64,000 nt of DNA, taken from the NCBI GenBank assembly GCA_028829895.1, contig CM054183.1, positions 75,937,571 to 76,001,570 of the forward strand, read 5' to 3'. Source of the stretch: Sinotaia quadrata (lineage: Eukaryota > Mollusca > Gastropoda > Architaenioglossa > Viviparidae). The notes beneath the pieces are model-generated. The model saw only the letters and a list, made by a program, of their open reading frames with translations, was not told where the DNA came from and ran no database searches. Both the position numbers and the translations under genes were made by a program. Positions 42,801-48,856 of this stretch are shown one piece after another (the stretch's first letter is position 1; every line of letters starts with the position of its first letter).

Positions 42801-45800
42801 CTGAAAATTATGCAGGAAAAAATAGTACTTTTGCATCTAATCAAGATGAGATTTGTTTTCTTAAGACAGTTTTCAGAAGACACATTTCGGGCTTTGCAGC
42901 CATTACTTGGTGGTTGCTTGCTTGATGCTCTGTGTTTCAAACTTTTGATCTAGTTTGATCTAGTATAATGGGTGAGACTTCTGATGAGGTGGCAGCCTGT
43001 ATATTTATCCTGAATACCACTGAAACACCCTCAAAATCACTTAGACTTTATAAAATTTTCTGCTTTGGGGTGTCAGCCCCTTTTATAAAAATGATCTTAT
43101 AAACACTTGAAACAATGAGTAAATAGATTCAGACATTGAGACTCATTCAAGATCAAGGAAAGGTAAGGAAACTTTTTATTATATATTTATTTTTTTTAAT
43201 ATTTTTTATATTTAATATTTTTTTTGATGGGGTGTGGTGTTGGTGTTGTTATGGGTCACCCCAGGAAGCGAGATGATGAAACAATGATGATGGGATAATA
43301 TGGCTACAACCACAGCAGAAGAGACAGAACATGCAACACAGTGTTTAAGTTTCCATCTGATCTTTATTTAGGCGACACACTGCCAAAACAAGCTTCTCTC
43401 TCTCCCCTTCCTCATAGCGTCAACCACACTCCTCTCTTGACCACTCTCAGACCACTCCAAGACCACTCTCCAAGACGACCGACCCTCTCTCACACACAGT
43501 AACCTACAATATAACTTAAAAGTCCAAGCCACAAAGAGGACTCCACTAGACAATTCTGGCACTGAGACTAAAACTGCTACTAAACTGATTCTTCTGTGCT
43601 AACATACTTTTATTCTAACATACATTCCTTCTAAACTACCTAGAATTATATAACACTTTAACTATCAAAAAATACTACAATAAATACTCTTTAAATACAA
43701 TGCTTTCTTACAATATAATTTACAATATAAATTATCAAATAAAATAAATAACTATGTACACATACATAACTCATAGATTACACTAAGGAAACAATATAAA
43801 CTAACTTACAAAATTATATAAATTTATAAACTACATCTCACTAACTATTGGAATACCTAAACATTAACTTTGCTTAATAAATACATACTATAATAACGGC
43901 GGTTAAACATGTACACGATGGCACAGCCATACACATTACTATATAGCAGACCGCACTGCACGATTAAAACTAGCGGCCGATGACCTACTTTGCTGCCAGG
44001 CTAAAGTGCTACGCACACGCACACATAGCTCTTACTCACGTACATCCACACTTCCACATTTCAAAAATAATAATTTTAATATTCTTTAGTATGTTTAGCA
44101 TAAGTTACAATTCACATTTTCAAAATCCATTTATAGTTACAGCTGCTTTTAATATTTTAGTAAGTTAACCCATCCAATTATTGCTGAGCAGCAAAATAAC
44201 CTGCCTGGATCACATTGCATAACTACCTGACCTGACAGGCAAGAGGTTAAGAACTGCCAAAATGCCTGATGCTGTCAGGCTGAGTTTTTTATGACTTCCT
44301 TCCTTTATAGCTAAAATGAAGGCTTAATTATAATTCAATGGCCAGAGATAAACTCTGAATTGCAATAGAAAATATTATTAATATTTAAAAAATTAAATTC
44401 AAATTTTCCAATTAAAAAATGTCTTTAAAATCTTTTTAAAATAGAGAATCATGAAAAATAAAATAATAAAAATAAATATATATAATAAGAAATTAAAATT
44501 TACAAAGTATATGATAAATTTAAAAAATAATTCTACATCACAATCTCAAGTCCATACCTTTGGCAAATCTCCAAGATCTTTAAGAGACAGAGGACGTTTA
44601 TATCCAATCACCATGATATCATTCATCCACCAATATATTGCCTTTGACAAGAAGTTGGCATAGGAATTGATAAAGCGAGTTCTTTCAAGGTCATCAGGTG
44701 GTTTTAACCTTCGACTTCGTTTGAAAAATGCATACCTCTGTAATTAAACAGAAGATGGAATGAAAAATGAAGATTTTCTTGTCTAAAATACAAAGAACTT
44801 CATATGCTCCATATTTTCATAGCAAAACAATTCTAATAAAGTAATATCAATACCCAATCATAATTTTGTTTAAAAATTAGGAATTGATAAAGTGAGTTCT
44901 TTCAAGGTCTCAGGTGGTTTTAACCTTCGACTTCATTTGAAAAATGTGTATCTCTGTAATTAAACAGAAGTTGGAATGAAAAATGAAGATTTTCTTGTAT
45001 AAAATACAAAGAACTTTATATGCTCCATATTTTTCATAGCAAAACAATTCTAATATCAATACCCAACCATAATTTTGAAAGAAGAAATATTTACAAAACT
45101 TACTTCCTTAACAACAAGCAAATTTTAAAACATACACACTTTCTCTGAAAACATAAATAATGAAAAATAAACATAGACATGCTGCAAAATAACAAATTGG
45201 TGTCTAATGCAAAACAATTTTCAGCAAATTACTCAGACATAAGTTTGTCCTTTTCTAAGGAATTAAAAAAATAATACCTTAAGATAATGAAAAGTTGTAA
45301 ACAATGTGTTTGATTTAACTATTATTACCTTTATATTTTTTCTGCAAATTAAACATATGTGGTTTTAATGTATTTAACTAATATTGCTTATTAAAATGCA
45401 TCTTGAAAAAATACTTATGGCTATGCTAGCATGTCAATATATGTGCTTTATAAAAGTTTTCAAATCAATAAGTATTAAACTAAACTAAAATTAAGTTGAT
45501 AAATCAGTGAGCATGGTTTCACAAGACATATAAGACAGGTTTGTCATATTGATAAGCAAGACCTAAAAGCAGTCAGTTTGTCTTCAGGTTGCTTTTGACT
45601 TTGCCATAGTCAGTCACTCTTTATTTTTGGCTTTAATGATGCAAACGATGAGAATGATTCTTGTCACTGCTTTGTACAACCCCCAAAACAAAGTGTGATG
45701 GAATTATACCCCACCCTTCTTAGATTTCAGCATTTTCTTTAACTACTCTGTTTACTAAATCTGAATGTAATAACCAAATCAGTAAAGACATTTTAATTTT

Positions 45801-48800
45801 TGTAATATCAATGGTTTCAGTAAATCAAGCTTGCAAGAAGCATTGCTAGCACCATTTTGGTTTAGTGGTCAGCCTTTAGAATGCCATGAAATATTCATCT
45901 CAACTAGAGACCTCACCCATATTTATAACTGAGTCAAACTGCACAATTTACTTCACCATACTGCTTCTTTTCAAGTTACAGCTTTAGAACAATCACAATA
46001 ATTTCACCTATCTATAATAAAGGTTACACCACCCAGTCAAACAAGTCTTAAGAGAGTGTAGTCACACATAATTTAAGAGATGACTAATATTAACTGACAG
46101 CAGTGATTTGAGATAATACTAGTACATGTAAATGCATTAAAGCATGAGTTACTTCCCTTCTTAGTGAACATTGCAATATTCAATACACATATTTCAGAAT
46201 ATCTACATTTCAAGTAATGTCATCAGTTGGCATAATTCTCTAAATACCAAATATGAAAAGAACTGATTTTTAAAAAAAATCTAGTAGATGTGCACTGAAA
46301 TACTTTACAGTAAAATCATTTATGCACTGAACATAAGACTAAATACATCCTACACAAAAATGAAAAAGTTTACAGTAATTTGAGTAAAACTAGGCACCAA
46401 TCATTCATATTCTGAATAGCAAGATTTTTTATTCCTACTCATTGAAGATCCATATACATCTAGTCAAAAAAACTGCTTTGAGATTATATCAGTGATCTTT
46501 TTCAGGATACAGGACCTTTCACATACCAATCAAAAGCTAGTTCTCAACAAAATATTATAAAGATTCACTTTTCATATATGAATTCCCAACATAAAGATTA
46601 GTCAGTCAGAGGTATTTGCTGAAAAGGTTCAAATAGACAAGGCTTTATAAAGTAGTTGTAATGATAAATATTTTGTGATGGAAATTATCTGCATTCAAGT
46701 TCTATGTTGAATATAAACTAAAAACTAAATAAGAACAAACTATATGGTTCCATGCGCAACTCTTACCTGTACTCTTAAGAGATTTAAATCTACAAGAAAA
46801 AGAAGTATGTAGATGATGATGTCAATCCAAGCCAACCACATCTTCAAATGTATCCATGTTATGTTGTTTTTAAGCATTGAAAATACTTTAAGAAACTTCA
46901 GGCTGAAGGAAGCTGGCCAGTATGCTAACAGTGGAAGCAAAAACTTAGGAGAATTCCACATCTCCACTTTATGGTAGTAGACAATGCTGATCAGTGCTCC
47001 TAGAAGAGCCAGACACTGAGGGATAAATGTATGATAGTTTGTATCATCTGGATCATTGGAATCAGATATGACTCCTTCTGCGATCTCAAAGATAACACTG
47101 AAGAGAAGTGTAAGGGTGAAAATCCAGCGTACATTGTGACCCTGCAAATGTAAAGTAAGCAAGCAACTATGCAATAAACAACTATATGTACAACCTCATT
47201 TGAAATATGACTTCATTTGACATATGATACTTTATAGTCAAAATGCAAGATTTGTGTGCACATATATCATCATGAAGAAAGTTGCTAAACAAAGATTTTC
47301 ATCCCCACCCCAGCCTGACCTCATGTTTGACCACCATCATCCCCTCCCTGCCAAAAAAAAAAAAAAAAAAGGGCAAAGACTGTTGCTTTAAACTAATTAT
47401 TTTAAAATGCTACTTATTTAAAAGCTCTCAATATTTTTTTTAATCTTAACTAAGAGGAAAAGTGCAATAGCAGCATGATATAAATTAATTTATTCTCATA
47501 ATATTGATTCTGCTTTAAAAAAAATTAAGTTTGAGTAATCTTTTGAATAAAATAAACAGTAGAATACAATTAACTATAGTATACAGTTTTGTAACATAAG
47601 GGGTATGGAGTGGTAAATAAATATATGTATCAGTAGAACATGAAGATAATATATATATATACCAATTTATTGCAGGATGTTTTAGTGAACTCTACAAAAC
47701 AAGTTCAAATATAAGCTAAACTGATGACCACTATCACCAAGCTTCTTTAAATTTAATATCTGGGAAATTCTAATCTTAGCTTAGAATTAGATCATCAAGA
47801 TCAAACATTAAAATACAAAAGTGGTGACAGATAATAAATGAAAAACTAAATAGTTTTACAATAACTAATCAGGTAGTTTCAATGAAGATTAAAACTACTG
47901 CAAGGATAATTTAAAGTAGACTAATACTGTAGTAGAATAGTTTACTGTATATTGTCTGAATGATGATATGAAATTAGTATTTTTATATTAATATTAAAAA
48001 TATTTTATATTATATTTTTAATTAATTGGACAGTAATTTCTATTTTAAACAAGCACTTAAGTAGTTAAACAGATTAAGTAATAAAGAATTTATAATGATT
48101 ATTTTAGGTCAAATTACTGCATGCTGAACAAATTATGCATTATGCATAGTGAAAATAAATAAAGCTTGTGTTTATTTTTAAATATGATATTGTATCTGAA
48201 AGCAAAGTCTGATTTAGAAAAATAATAATATTATTATATTAATACAGATTTGTTGACGGTAACAATTAAATTAACAAAAATACAGTAATTTTAATATGGA
48301 CATGTCTAAGGTAACAATTACATTTTAATATCTTTTATCAACTGGATCACATTTGAAATTTAAAATGCTAGTTCAGAGACATTATGATTTTGAAGTCTTA
48401 GAATGTACTGATAATCAGCTATGTAATAAAAATAATTTCATCACAGTATTTTGATTTCATGCTTTATAATGATATTTTCATTTCATACTATGTCTTGTAT
48501 TATAAAAATTCAACTAGACCTAAATCCAAACAATCTAAATTGATCAGGTTCAATCAAATCAAATAAGACTTTAAAGATGTTTGAACTTGTTTAAGTACAT
48601 ATAGTTTGTATTACAAAATCTGTCTAACACTAGAACATGTTCAAACGTAGCTTACCTGAAAATGTACCCATGTCTTCACTTTCAGTTTACCCATGACAGA
48701 GTGGTTCCATACTGTGATGATGAAAATACCTATAAGGGCCATTGTTGCATGAGGAATGATGTTCAAAACGTCTACAAAACAGTCATTCTGCAAAACCCCT

Positions 48801-48856
48801 TCTGCAACACTCATAGCATCTGACTTGGTGCCACAGAAACCCATTATTGCTCTCAT
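1..48856 (-). CDS. Sulfonylurea receptor, ABC transporter subfamily C (ABCC8/ABCC9-like), 15 exons, 3' end outside window
   Basis: Regulatory subunit of ATP-sensitive potassium channels: a plasma-membrane ABC protein that pairs with Kir6-type pores and couples ADP/ATP to channel gating (known for the family). Joined exons give 860 codons with consistent phases. Seen in order: TMD0 with the N-terminal FCG and NDCFVDVLN cysteines that form a disulfide in vertebrate SURs, L0 linker with KPPDDLE and [11 protein letters not shown]1 (about residues 270-620), a Ser-rich linker (about 637-770), NBD1 Walker [10 protein letters not shown] (about 805-813) and Q-loop [10 protein letters not shown]. The ABC signature, TMD2 and NBD2 must lie left of position 1. 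The TMD0/L0 match separates it from other ABCC proteins; ABCC8 versus ABCC9 cannot be assigned in an invertebrate. The start is either the ATG at 48856 or the one at 48844; the latter puts FCG nearest to the position in vertebrate SURs. Intron 3 holds an intact retrotransposon. Confidence 0.93.
484..660. repeat. Two-copy direct repeat, about 112-bp spacing
   Basis: The block 'tcttgaccaaat ... gatcaaatga-gaggaatccatgtcaaaa' occurs twice with small changes and a poly-A/T stretch between the copies. Confidence 0.75.
2145..2613. mobile_element. piggyBac-type non-autonomous element (MITE), 469 bp
   Basis: The 12-bp terminal inverted repeats CCCTTTGAACTC and GAGTTCAAAGGG are perfect, and each is flanked by TTAA, the target site that piggyBac transposases duplicate. 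Next to the left end is a hairpin ATCCCGCT-TT-AGCGGGAT (2160-2177). Inside is a short direct repeat (tcagtgtagtgtacaag twice, around 2327-2370). A 69-codon open frame inside has no recognised homology. It is too small for a transposase, so it would depend on a helper. Confidence 0.82.
2725..3065. repeat. Degenerate minisatellite, about 60-75 bp unit, about five copies
   Basis: Recurring core 'gaaaataa...atcactgcttgataacacag' with variable AT-rich joints. Confidence 0.75.
3376..3650. repeat. Two short tandem duplications
   Basis: 'tttatatctggtgagtgcattgat' occurs twice about 80 bases apart. Then a unit of about 60 bp, 'agatattgagagtgttgttgagagtacttatgt', occurs twice and is nearly identical. 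Confidence 0.75.
4440..4735. repeat. Minisatellite, about 35-45 bp unit
   Basis: At least six copies of 'tgtccagcctttcaataagctttagctatctt', best preserved at 4570-4670 with a 35-bp period. Confidence 0.8.
5206..5311 (-). CDS. SUR exon 14: NBD1 Walker A
   Basis: Phase 1 entry and phase 2 exit. It encodes [20 protein letters not shown] and then [14 protein letters not shown]. The Walker A lysine is present, so ATP binding at this site looks preserved. Acceptor CTTCAG, donor GTCAGT. Confidence 0.93.
5960..7370. repeat. Minisatellite array, 39-bp unit with TAATTA palindrome
   Basis: About 30 degenerate units. Three consecutive near-identical ones at about 6630-6760 set a 39-bp period: a part like 'gagcagtacagaacatca', then 'ttgaccaaatactaattagt'. 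Most units carry the palindrome CTAATTAG, often extended to CACTAATTAGTG. Copy quality falls toward both ends. Confidence 0.88.
8230..8970. other. GC-richer unclassified block, possible old transposon fragment
   Basis: Base composition is clearly more GC than the flanks. Open frames exist on both strands (8534-8884 plus, 8260-8445 minus), but neither shows a recognisable domain. I saw no terminal repeats or target duplication. It could be the untranslated or 5' part of a LINE, or an unrelated insertion. Confidence 0.35.
10811..11007 (-). CDS. SUR exon 13: linker end and first strands of NBD1
   Basis: Enters at phase 2 and leaves at phase 1. It encodes a basic cluster KRRRHHS (10965-10982), an acidic stretch [11 protein letters not shown], then [14 protein letters not shown] and the strand ending VKIPTG just before Walker A. 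Acceptor TTTTAG, donor GTATTT. The aromatic in FSW is where subfamily C proteins stack the adenine ring. Confidence 0.88.
11008..12646 (-). other. SUR intron 12
   Basis: AT-rich intron without a coding signal. A degenerate repeat array lies near its 5' end (12290-12540). Confidence 0.8.
12290..12540. repeat. Degenerate tandem repeat, about 60-bp unit, about four copies
   Basis: Core 'aacaagaagaaa-ctagctctaattt-gacaagatactcagta' recurs with substitutions. Confidence 0.75.
12647..12933 (-). CDS. SUR exon 12: serine-rich TMD1-NBD1 linker
   Basis: 95 codons plus two bases, starting [14 protein letters not shown] and ending SSAPVFG. Little sequence is conserved beyond the YxAV-IPLRF core. It is rich in Ser, with kinase-like sites such as [15 protein letters not shown] and IRKSSAP. 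Acceptor TTTCAG, donor GTGAGT. The vertebrate linker is shorter and is a known regulatory site; phosphorylation here is an inference. Confidence 0.85.
13916..14111. mobile_element. hAT-type MITE, 196 bp, with perfect 8-bp target duplication
   Basis: Left end CAGGGATGCACAAAC and right end (complement) CAGAGGTGCACAAAC form terminal inverted repeats matching at 13 of 15 positions. Both sides are flanked by GCCTAGAT (13908-13915 and 14112-14119). CAG...CTG ends with 8-bp duplications are the hAT superfamily signature. It is much more GC-rich than the intron around it and has no coding capacity. The intact duplication suggests that it is not very old. Confidence 0.9.
15340..15610. repeat. Degenerate tandem repeat, about 48-bp unit, four to five copies
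   Basis: Core 'gatacaagtgtccaagagatgcagacag' followed by a variable 'attacatagcctgg' part. Short open frames across it are by-products of the repeat. Confidence 0.78.
16075..16375. repeat. Degenerate tandem repeat, about 60-bp unit
   Basis: The phrases 'tcatctgtctgcattatatctcag' and 'attgatctcattgtcagt' recur about five times. Confidence 0.7.
16690..17885. repeat. Array of donor-like repeats extending from the SUR exon 11 splice site, about 31-33 bp unit
   Basis: More than 30 copies of 'cctttctactcactgaatgttctcacaaaata'. On the gene's strand each reads 'aacattcaGTGAGTagaaagg', which mirrors the true exon 11 end (aacactca|GTAAGTaaaaagg). The array ends at that splice site with no gap. A block of about 255 bp containing several units is itself duplicated (16710-16965 and 16966-17220, nearly identical). 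Confidence 0.9.
17893..18138 (-). CDS. SUR exon 11: end of TMD1
   Basis: 82 codons from [16 protein letters not shown] to DPASEHS, phase 0. The [30 protein letters not shown] stretch (given here only as its family pattern: L-x-P-L, then V-x-A-x-V-S-x-x-R-L) is the last TMD1 helix and the strand leading to the linker. The donor is a perfect GTAAGT. This boundary is the edge of a 1.2-kb array of donor-like repeats. Confidence 0.91.
18328..18368 (-). CDS. SUR exon 10: 41-base exon in TMD1
   Basis: Very short exon, phase 1 entry and phase 0 exit, encoding [13 protein letters not shown]. Acceptor TTTGCAG, donor GTAAGC. It fits the gap between exons 9 and 11 exactly in frame and matches the helix (MNTAIPIAAVL type) of vertebrate SURs. 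Confidence 0.87.
18475..18680. repeat. GATA/TATA microsatellite with upstream duplication
   Basis: 'aattattaggtcttaattcccagaacaaagatat' occurs twice, followed by 'gatagata' and 'atatat' runs. Confidence 0.9.
18831..18886. repeat. (TG)n microsatellite
   Basis: About 25 TG dinucleotides with one GC interruption. Reading frames through it are artefacts. Confidence 0.95.
21794..21956 (-). CDS. SUR exon 9: TMD1
   Basis: 54 codons plus one base (phase 1 exit), from [17 protein letters not shown] to VKGLM. It contains [10 protein letters not shown], the conserved KLxAWE motif of ABCC transporters, followed by [12 protein letters not shown]. Acceptor TCACAG, donor GTGTGT. Confidence 0.92.
22140..22370. 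repeat. Degenerate tandem repeat, about 80-bp unit, three copies
   Basis: 'cttttatatatccactatgcc...gagagtcagggtag...tttttctactc' recurs with variation. Confidence 0.65.
23290..23500. repeat. Degenerate tandem repeat, about 75-bp unit, three copies
   Basis: Core 'caactctgcaactcaataaatgc' recurs near 23350, 23412 and 23470. Confidence 0.65.
24060..24310. repeat. Tandem duplication, about 124-bp unit
   Basis: 'attaataggcattagctcagaagttagg' through 'cccatcaacactttt' is present twice, with a few substitutions. Confidence 0.85.
25512..26025. repeat. Minisatellite, 53-bp unit, about nine copies
   Basis: Unit made of 'tttactgtatccagtcaaac', 'aaatgaaatctacaaatagc' and 'aatagtctgacac'. Copies are very similar, with decay in the last two. 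Confidence 0.92.
26274..26640. repeat. Minisatellite, 71-bp unit, five copies
   Basis: 'taacaatttgattaccatga', 'atagagtattgttagacata' and 'taatgactttaaatagttgt' recur every 71 bases with only a few changes, so this array is young or homogenised. Confidence 0.93.
27198..27332 (-). CDS. SUR exon 8: TMD1
   Basis: 45 codons from [13 protein letters not shown] to STMQKNIL, phase 0, acceptor TTTTAG, donor GTAAAT. Its first 35 bases or so, with the acceptor, are the first unit of a decayed tandem array running away from the exon (27298-27600). Confidence 0.92.
27298..27600. repeat. Tandem array built on the SUR exon 8 acceptor boundary, about 60-bp unit, five units
   Basis: The first unit spans the real acceptor and the first 35 or so bases of exon 8. 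Four further units (starting near 27362, 27424, 27478 and 27541) repeat that boundary in decayed form: 'tttgtagtataaaatcc-aagtgtt-(t/a)tgccacct' followed by intron-like sequence. On the gene's strand, unit 2 still reads ttttAG|GTGGCA. Confidence 0.85.
27780..27935 (-). CDS. SUR exon 7: TMD1 with intracellular coupling loop
   Basis: 52 codons from [11 protein letters not shown] to WAVPIQ, phase 0, acceptor GGTAG, donor GTAAGG. It contains [14 protein letters not shown], the conserved subfamily C loop that docks onto the nucleotide-binding domain, followed by an aromatic membrane helix. Confidence 0.93.
27936..29667 (-). other. SUR intron 6
   Basis: No exon or clear repeat seen. The part from about 28080 to 29380 is less AT-rich than usual and may be an old degenerate insertion, but no ends or domains could be recognised. 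Confidence 0.6.
29668..29817 (-). CDS. SUR exon 6: TMD1
   Basis: 50 codons from [10 protein letters not shown] to RLRSAIQ, phase 0, acceptor TTTCAG, donor GTACAT. The core [19 protein letters not shown] and the ending R-x-R-x-A-I-Q are typical of subfamily C transporters. Confidence 0.92.
29818..30396 (-). other. SUR intron 5
   Basis: AT-rich intron. The phrase 'cagacaactacatgtttaaa' or close to it occurs near 30236 and 30360. Nothing else seen. Confidence 0.7.
30397..30600 (-). CDS. SUR exon 5: start of TMD1
   Basis: 68 codons from [10 protein letters not shown] to NATVKR, phase 0, acceptor TTTCAG, donor GTTTGT (weaker than consensus). [26 protein letters not shown] matches the first TMD1 helix region of ABCC8/9. 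Confidence 0.9.
30735..31035. repeat. Degenerate tandem repeat in SUR intron 4, about 115-bp unit, about 2.5 copies
   Basis: 'aacttcttaaaacaatca-tcaatg' through 'attagtagaataataaat' recurs with divergence. Confidence 0.7.
31273..31329 (-). CDS. SUR exon 4: short exon before TMD1
   Basis: 19 codons, [19 protein letters not shown], phase 0 both ends, acceptor GACAG, donor GTATTT. It aligns with the amphipathic stretch between the lasso and TMD1 in SURs. The intron to exon 3 is 13.2 kb, of which 8.3 kb is the retrotransposon. Confidence 0.88.
31330..32411 (-). other. SUR intron 3, exon 4 side
   Basis: AT-rich, with a run of about twelve G near 31575. No exon or transposon end seen before the retrotransposon's target duplication. 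Confidence 0.75.
32407..32411. repeat. Target site duplication, left copy (TACTG)
   Basis: Matches the five bases right after the 3' LTR (40722-40726). Confidence 0.92.
32625..32632 (+). promoter_or_regulatory. Candidate LTR TATA box
   Basis: TATATAT about 213 bases into the LTR, with a CACGTG E-box palindrome just upstream (32602-32607). The same sites occur in the 3' LTR. Prediction only. Confidence 0.5.
33847..33940 (+). terminator. Candidate LTR polyadenylation signals
   Basis: AATAAA at 33847-33852 and again at 33935-33940, the second only 16 bases from the LTR end. If used, the U5 part is very short (about 90 bases or fewer). Confidence 0.5.
33959..33976 (+). promoter_or_regulatory. 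Primer binding site, tRNA-Pro type
   Basis: TGGGGGCTCGTCCGGGAT, two bases after the 5' LTR. It is complementary to the 3' end of tRNA-Pro (CCA included) and is the same 18-mer known as the primer site of murine gammaretroviruses. It primes minus-strand synthesis. Confidence 0.95.
33977..34575 (+). other. Retrotransposon leader between primer site and gag
   Basis: About 600 untranslated bases, probably holding packaging signals by analogy. No open frame of note and no obvious splice structure. Confidence 0.6.
34576..38952 (+). CDS. Retrotransposon Gag-Pol polyprotein, 1458 aa, order Gag-PR-IN-RT-RH
   Basis: One uninterrupted frame. Gag: N-terminal charged coiled coil with repeated AEAKR-type heptads (about 30-120), capsid-like region (about 145-330), one CCHC knuckle [14 protein letters not shown] (372-385). 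Protease: DTG (423-425). Integrase: zinc module H610, H617, C647, C650, then catalytic D680, D740, E776 (D-x59-D-x35-E), PYHPQANG, and a C-terminal GPF motif (917-919). Reverse transcriptase: VDYRKLN region, D1131 and FMDD (1193-1196). RNase H: D1344, E1385, D1410, D1453, ending in the ADYMSR motif. All catalytic residues are present. Integrase before RT is copia-like in order, but every domain sequence is gypsy-like, matching the Gmr1-type group. No gag/pol frameshift or stop separates the two parts, so release must rely on the protease. Confidence 0.96.
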   Translation: MDRKQVIEDLKEAGIMIGYQGDELTSYIKTELEKAEKADKERQEIEREERIANRELKKLEAEKLAETEAKRIAADAEAKRLEAERLADIETKRIAADTEAKRIAADAEIKRLEWEVKKLEVTNPNRDRRSSGDSRSSDGNNHSRIENIIPKINMVPFDENKDQIDAYLKTFEKLARATNIPAEHWAINLSGLLQGSAKNEFNKLSDSESDNYDTVKAALLKRYKLTADTYRRKFKQATKASSETHAQYIRRVADLFQRWIDLAETPQTYAGLRDEMVKDHILGSYKSDLLIHLAIREKSTLEEIGNAADRFDDAHSQFSNAHANNKSRPNEPPTRKDKKNDGKTPSERDDKTSKPDTKNKSDKQKDKKNLACYTCGDSGHFSRTCPEKKTAKVYAVESHTPKTEKSNRTPVQANGHDTIALLDTGCELDAIVNASLVNRTDYTGETISVTFANGEQDILPVAEVSIVSDFVEGTVKAAVMENSPHDVILGCKYVLPCKKQTSTEPPLVNAVTRAASSKDKSVTAPMSAAPAVDKATVSEIKILQAEDETLDKLRRQAVLVSDVNTDDSNKKACIILKKGLLYRYSKVGDEFRKQLVVPQTKRNDVLRLGHESLFGAHMGVQKTTSRITSELYWPDITADIRRFVLSCDTCQRTQSKNSIRPAPLGEPELISEPYKRVALDLIGPIIPTSTRGNRYVLTTIDYATRFADAVPLKNIDTETVAEALFGLWSRVGIPTEILTDQGSQFIGNVMKEVNRLLSIKHLTCTPYHPQANGLIEKYNGTLKTALKKLATDKPKDWDRYIPALLFAYREVPQSSTGFSPFELLYGRTVRGPMMILKALWTDEKTDDEVKTTYTYVTDLRNRLETIGKIARENLTIAQSRQAEYYNKHTKPREFEVNDKVLLLLPEAHNKLQMKWKGPFVVTAKLGGLNYKVQTGKREKIFHVNLLKKYISREDQTTQADFVVATIVTEDEGDTDCVTGTLPNCPLQTDETVKDVRVNEALTERQKKEVNELLNEFSSTLTDKPGLTDLIEFSLKLTDNKPIRLKPYPLPHAKIDDVRREIKTMLDLGVIEKTDSAYGSPIVLIKKRDNSFRFCVDYRKLNQVTEFCAEPLPDPDLIFTKLANAHYYTKIDLSRGFWQIKVKDTDRHILAFTTPVGNYTWKVMPFGVSNAPSIFSKMMRSLLEPLYGRGVENFMDDLILGTQTWEEHLTLLRDVLARLKQANLTARPTKCEIAQFSLDFLGHKLSHGTMSPSEAKIAQLKDTSQPLTKTQVRSFLGLANYYRKFVPDFSAIACPLTDLTRKNMPTKVVWTDACQNAFDTLKSRLTSDLVVKLPDLTKPFLLRTDASNTGLGAVLLQEHNDTKHPVAYASRKLTTTEQKYSTSEKECLAIVWAIKKFENYLYGKTFVIECDHQPLAFLGQAQFTNSRLMRWSLFLTQYDANIHYIKGSLNVGADYMSRA
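38953..39163 (+). other. Retrotransposon 3' untranslated segment
   Basis: T-rich, about 210 bases between the gag-pol stop and the polypurine tract. No env or accessory frame. Confidence 0.75.
39164..39176 (+). promoter_or_regulatory. Polypurine tract
   Basis: AAAAGCAAGGGGG directly abuts the 3' LTR TGTC. It is the expected plus-strand primer, broken by a single C. Confidence 0.88.
39177..40721 (+). repeat. 3' LTR, 1545 bp
   Basis: Same length and ends as the 5' LTR, at a constant offset of 6765 bases with no insertion or deletion. The identity seen implies recent integration. Confidence 0.96.
40722..40726. repeat. Target site duplication, right copy (TACTG)
   Basis: Matches 32407-32411. 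Confidence 0.92.
41225..42250. repeat. Minisatellite, about 61-bp unit, about 14 copies
   Basis: Best copies (41950-42170) repeat 'gttaatgttcaagttaggag', 'acttgctgtgttgtaatcta' and 'aagaaacacagtcatttaac'. Copies toward 41225 are progressively diverged. Confidence 0.88.
43247..44180 (-). mobile_element. Possible LTR-like remnant, minus orientation
   Basis: On the minus strand it ends in an AATAAA signal (near 43362) followed about 110 bases later by GGTGACCCATAACA, a typical LTR end. It is GC-richer than its surroundings. The other end and a target duplication were not found. It shares a start pattern (TGTnATGGnCnACCC) and a TTTATTTA block with the 58368 element. Confidence 0.3.
44558..44737 (-). 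CDS. SUR exon 3: L0 linker (lasso motif)
   Basis: 60 codons, phase 0, [10 protein letters not shown] through GDLPK. It contains LKPPDDLE and KAIYWWMND, hallmarks of the L0/lasso region that joins TMD0 to the ABC core and, in vertebrate SURs, contributes to ligand binding and gating. Donor GTATGG, acceptor TTACAG. A decayed partial copy of this exon lies about 220 bases further into the intron on its acceptor side. Confidence 0.93.
44662..45085. repeat. Tandem duplication covering part of SUR exon 3 and its acceptor
   Basis: 44662-44870 and 44879-45085 are diverged direct copies. The second carries the 5' part of exon 3, its acceptor and adjoining intron. It has lost one base in the coding part (gtcatcagg became gtctcagg) and ends before the exon's donor, so it is a dead exon fragment. 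Confidence 0.88.
45086..46766 (-). other. SUR intron 2
   Basis: AT-rich, without exon, transposon end or tandem array beyond the exon 3 duplication. Nothing else seen. Confidence 0.7.
46767..47141 (-). CDS. SUR exon 2: rest of TMD0
   Basis: 125 codons, phase 0 at both ends, from GHNVRWIF to LNLLRVQ with donor GTAAGA. It has four hydrophobic segments and the family motif EIAEGVISD, and YYHKVEMWN matches the corresponding loop of vertebrate SURs. TMD0 is the part that contacts the Kir6 pore in the known channels. The high boundary may be off by one base. Confidence 0.92.
47143..48655 (-). other. SUR intron 1
   Basis: Very AT-rich intron with a run of A near 47357 and short TA runs near 47650. 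No coding signal. Confidence 0.75.
48656..48856 (-). CDS. SUR exon 1: N-terminus and first helix of TMD0
   Basis: Starts MRAIMGFCG and ends TWVHFQ, phase 0, donor GTAAGC. It holds the two conserved extracellular cysteines (FCG and NDCFVDV) and the first membrane segment ([13 protein letters not shown]). Two in-frame ATGs, 12 bases apart, could be the start. A possible acceptor (tttgcag) lies about 30 bases upstream of the first, so an upstream noncoding exon is possible. Confidence 0.9.

Larger units (their letters stand above)
40727..44557 (-). other. SUR intron 3, exon 3 side
   Basis: No exon seen. It holds a minisatellite (41225-42250) and an LTR-like block (43247-44180). From 42400 to 43240 it is AT-rich intron without recognised structure. 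Confidence 0.75.

Noticed and set aside
44166..44251. Short TTAA-bounded segment resembling a piggyBac MITE
   Set aside because: It starts TTAACCC but the two ends are not inverted repeats of each other.
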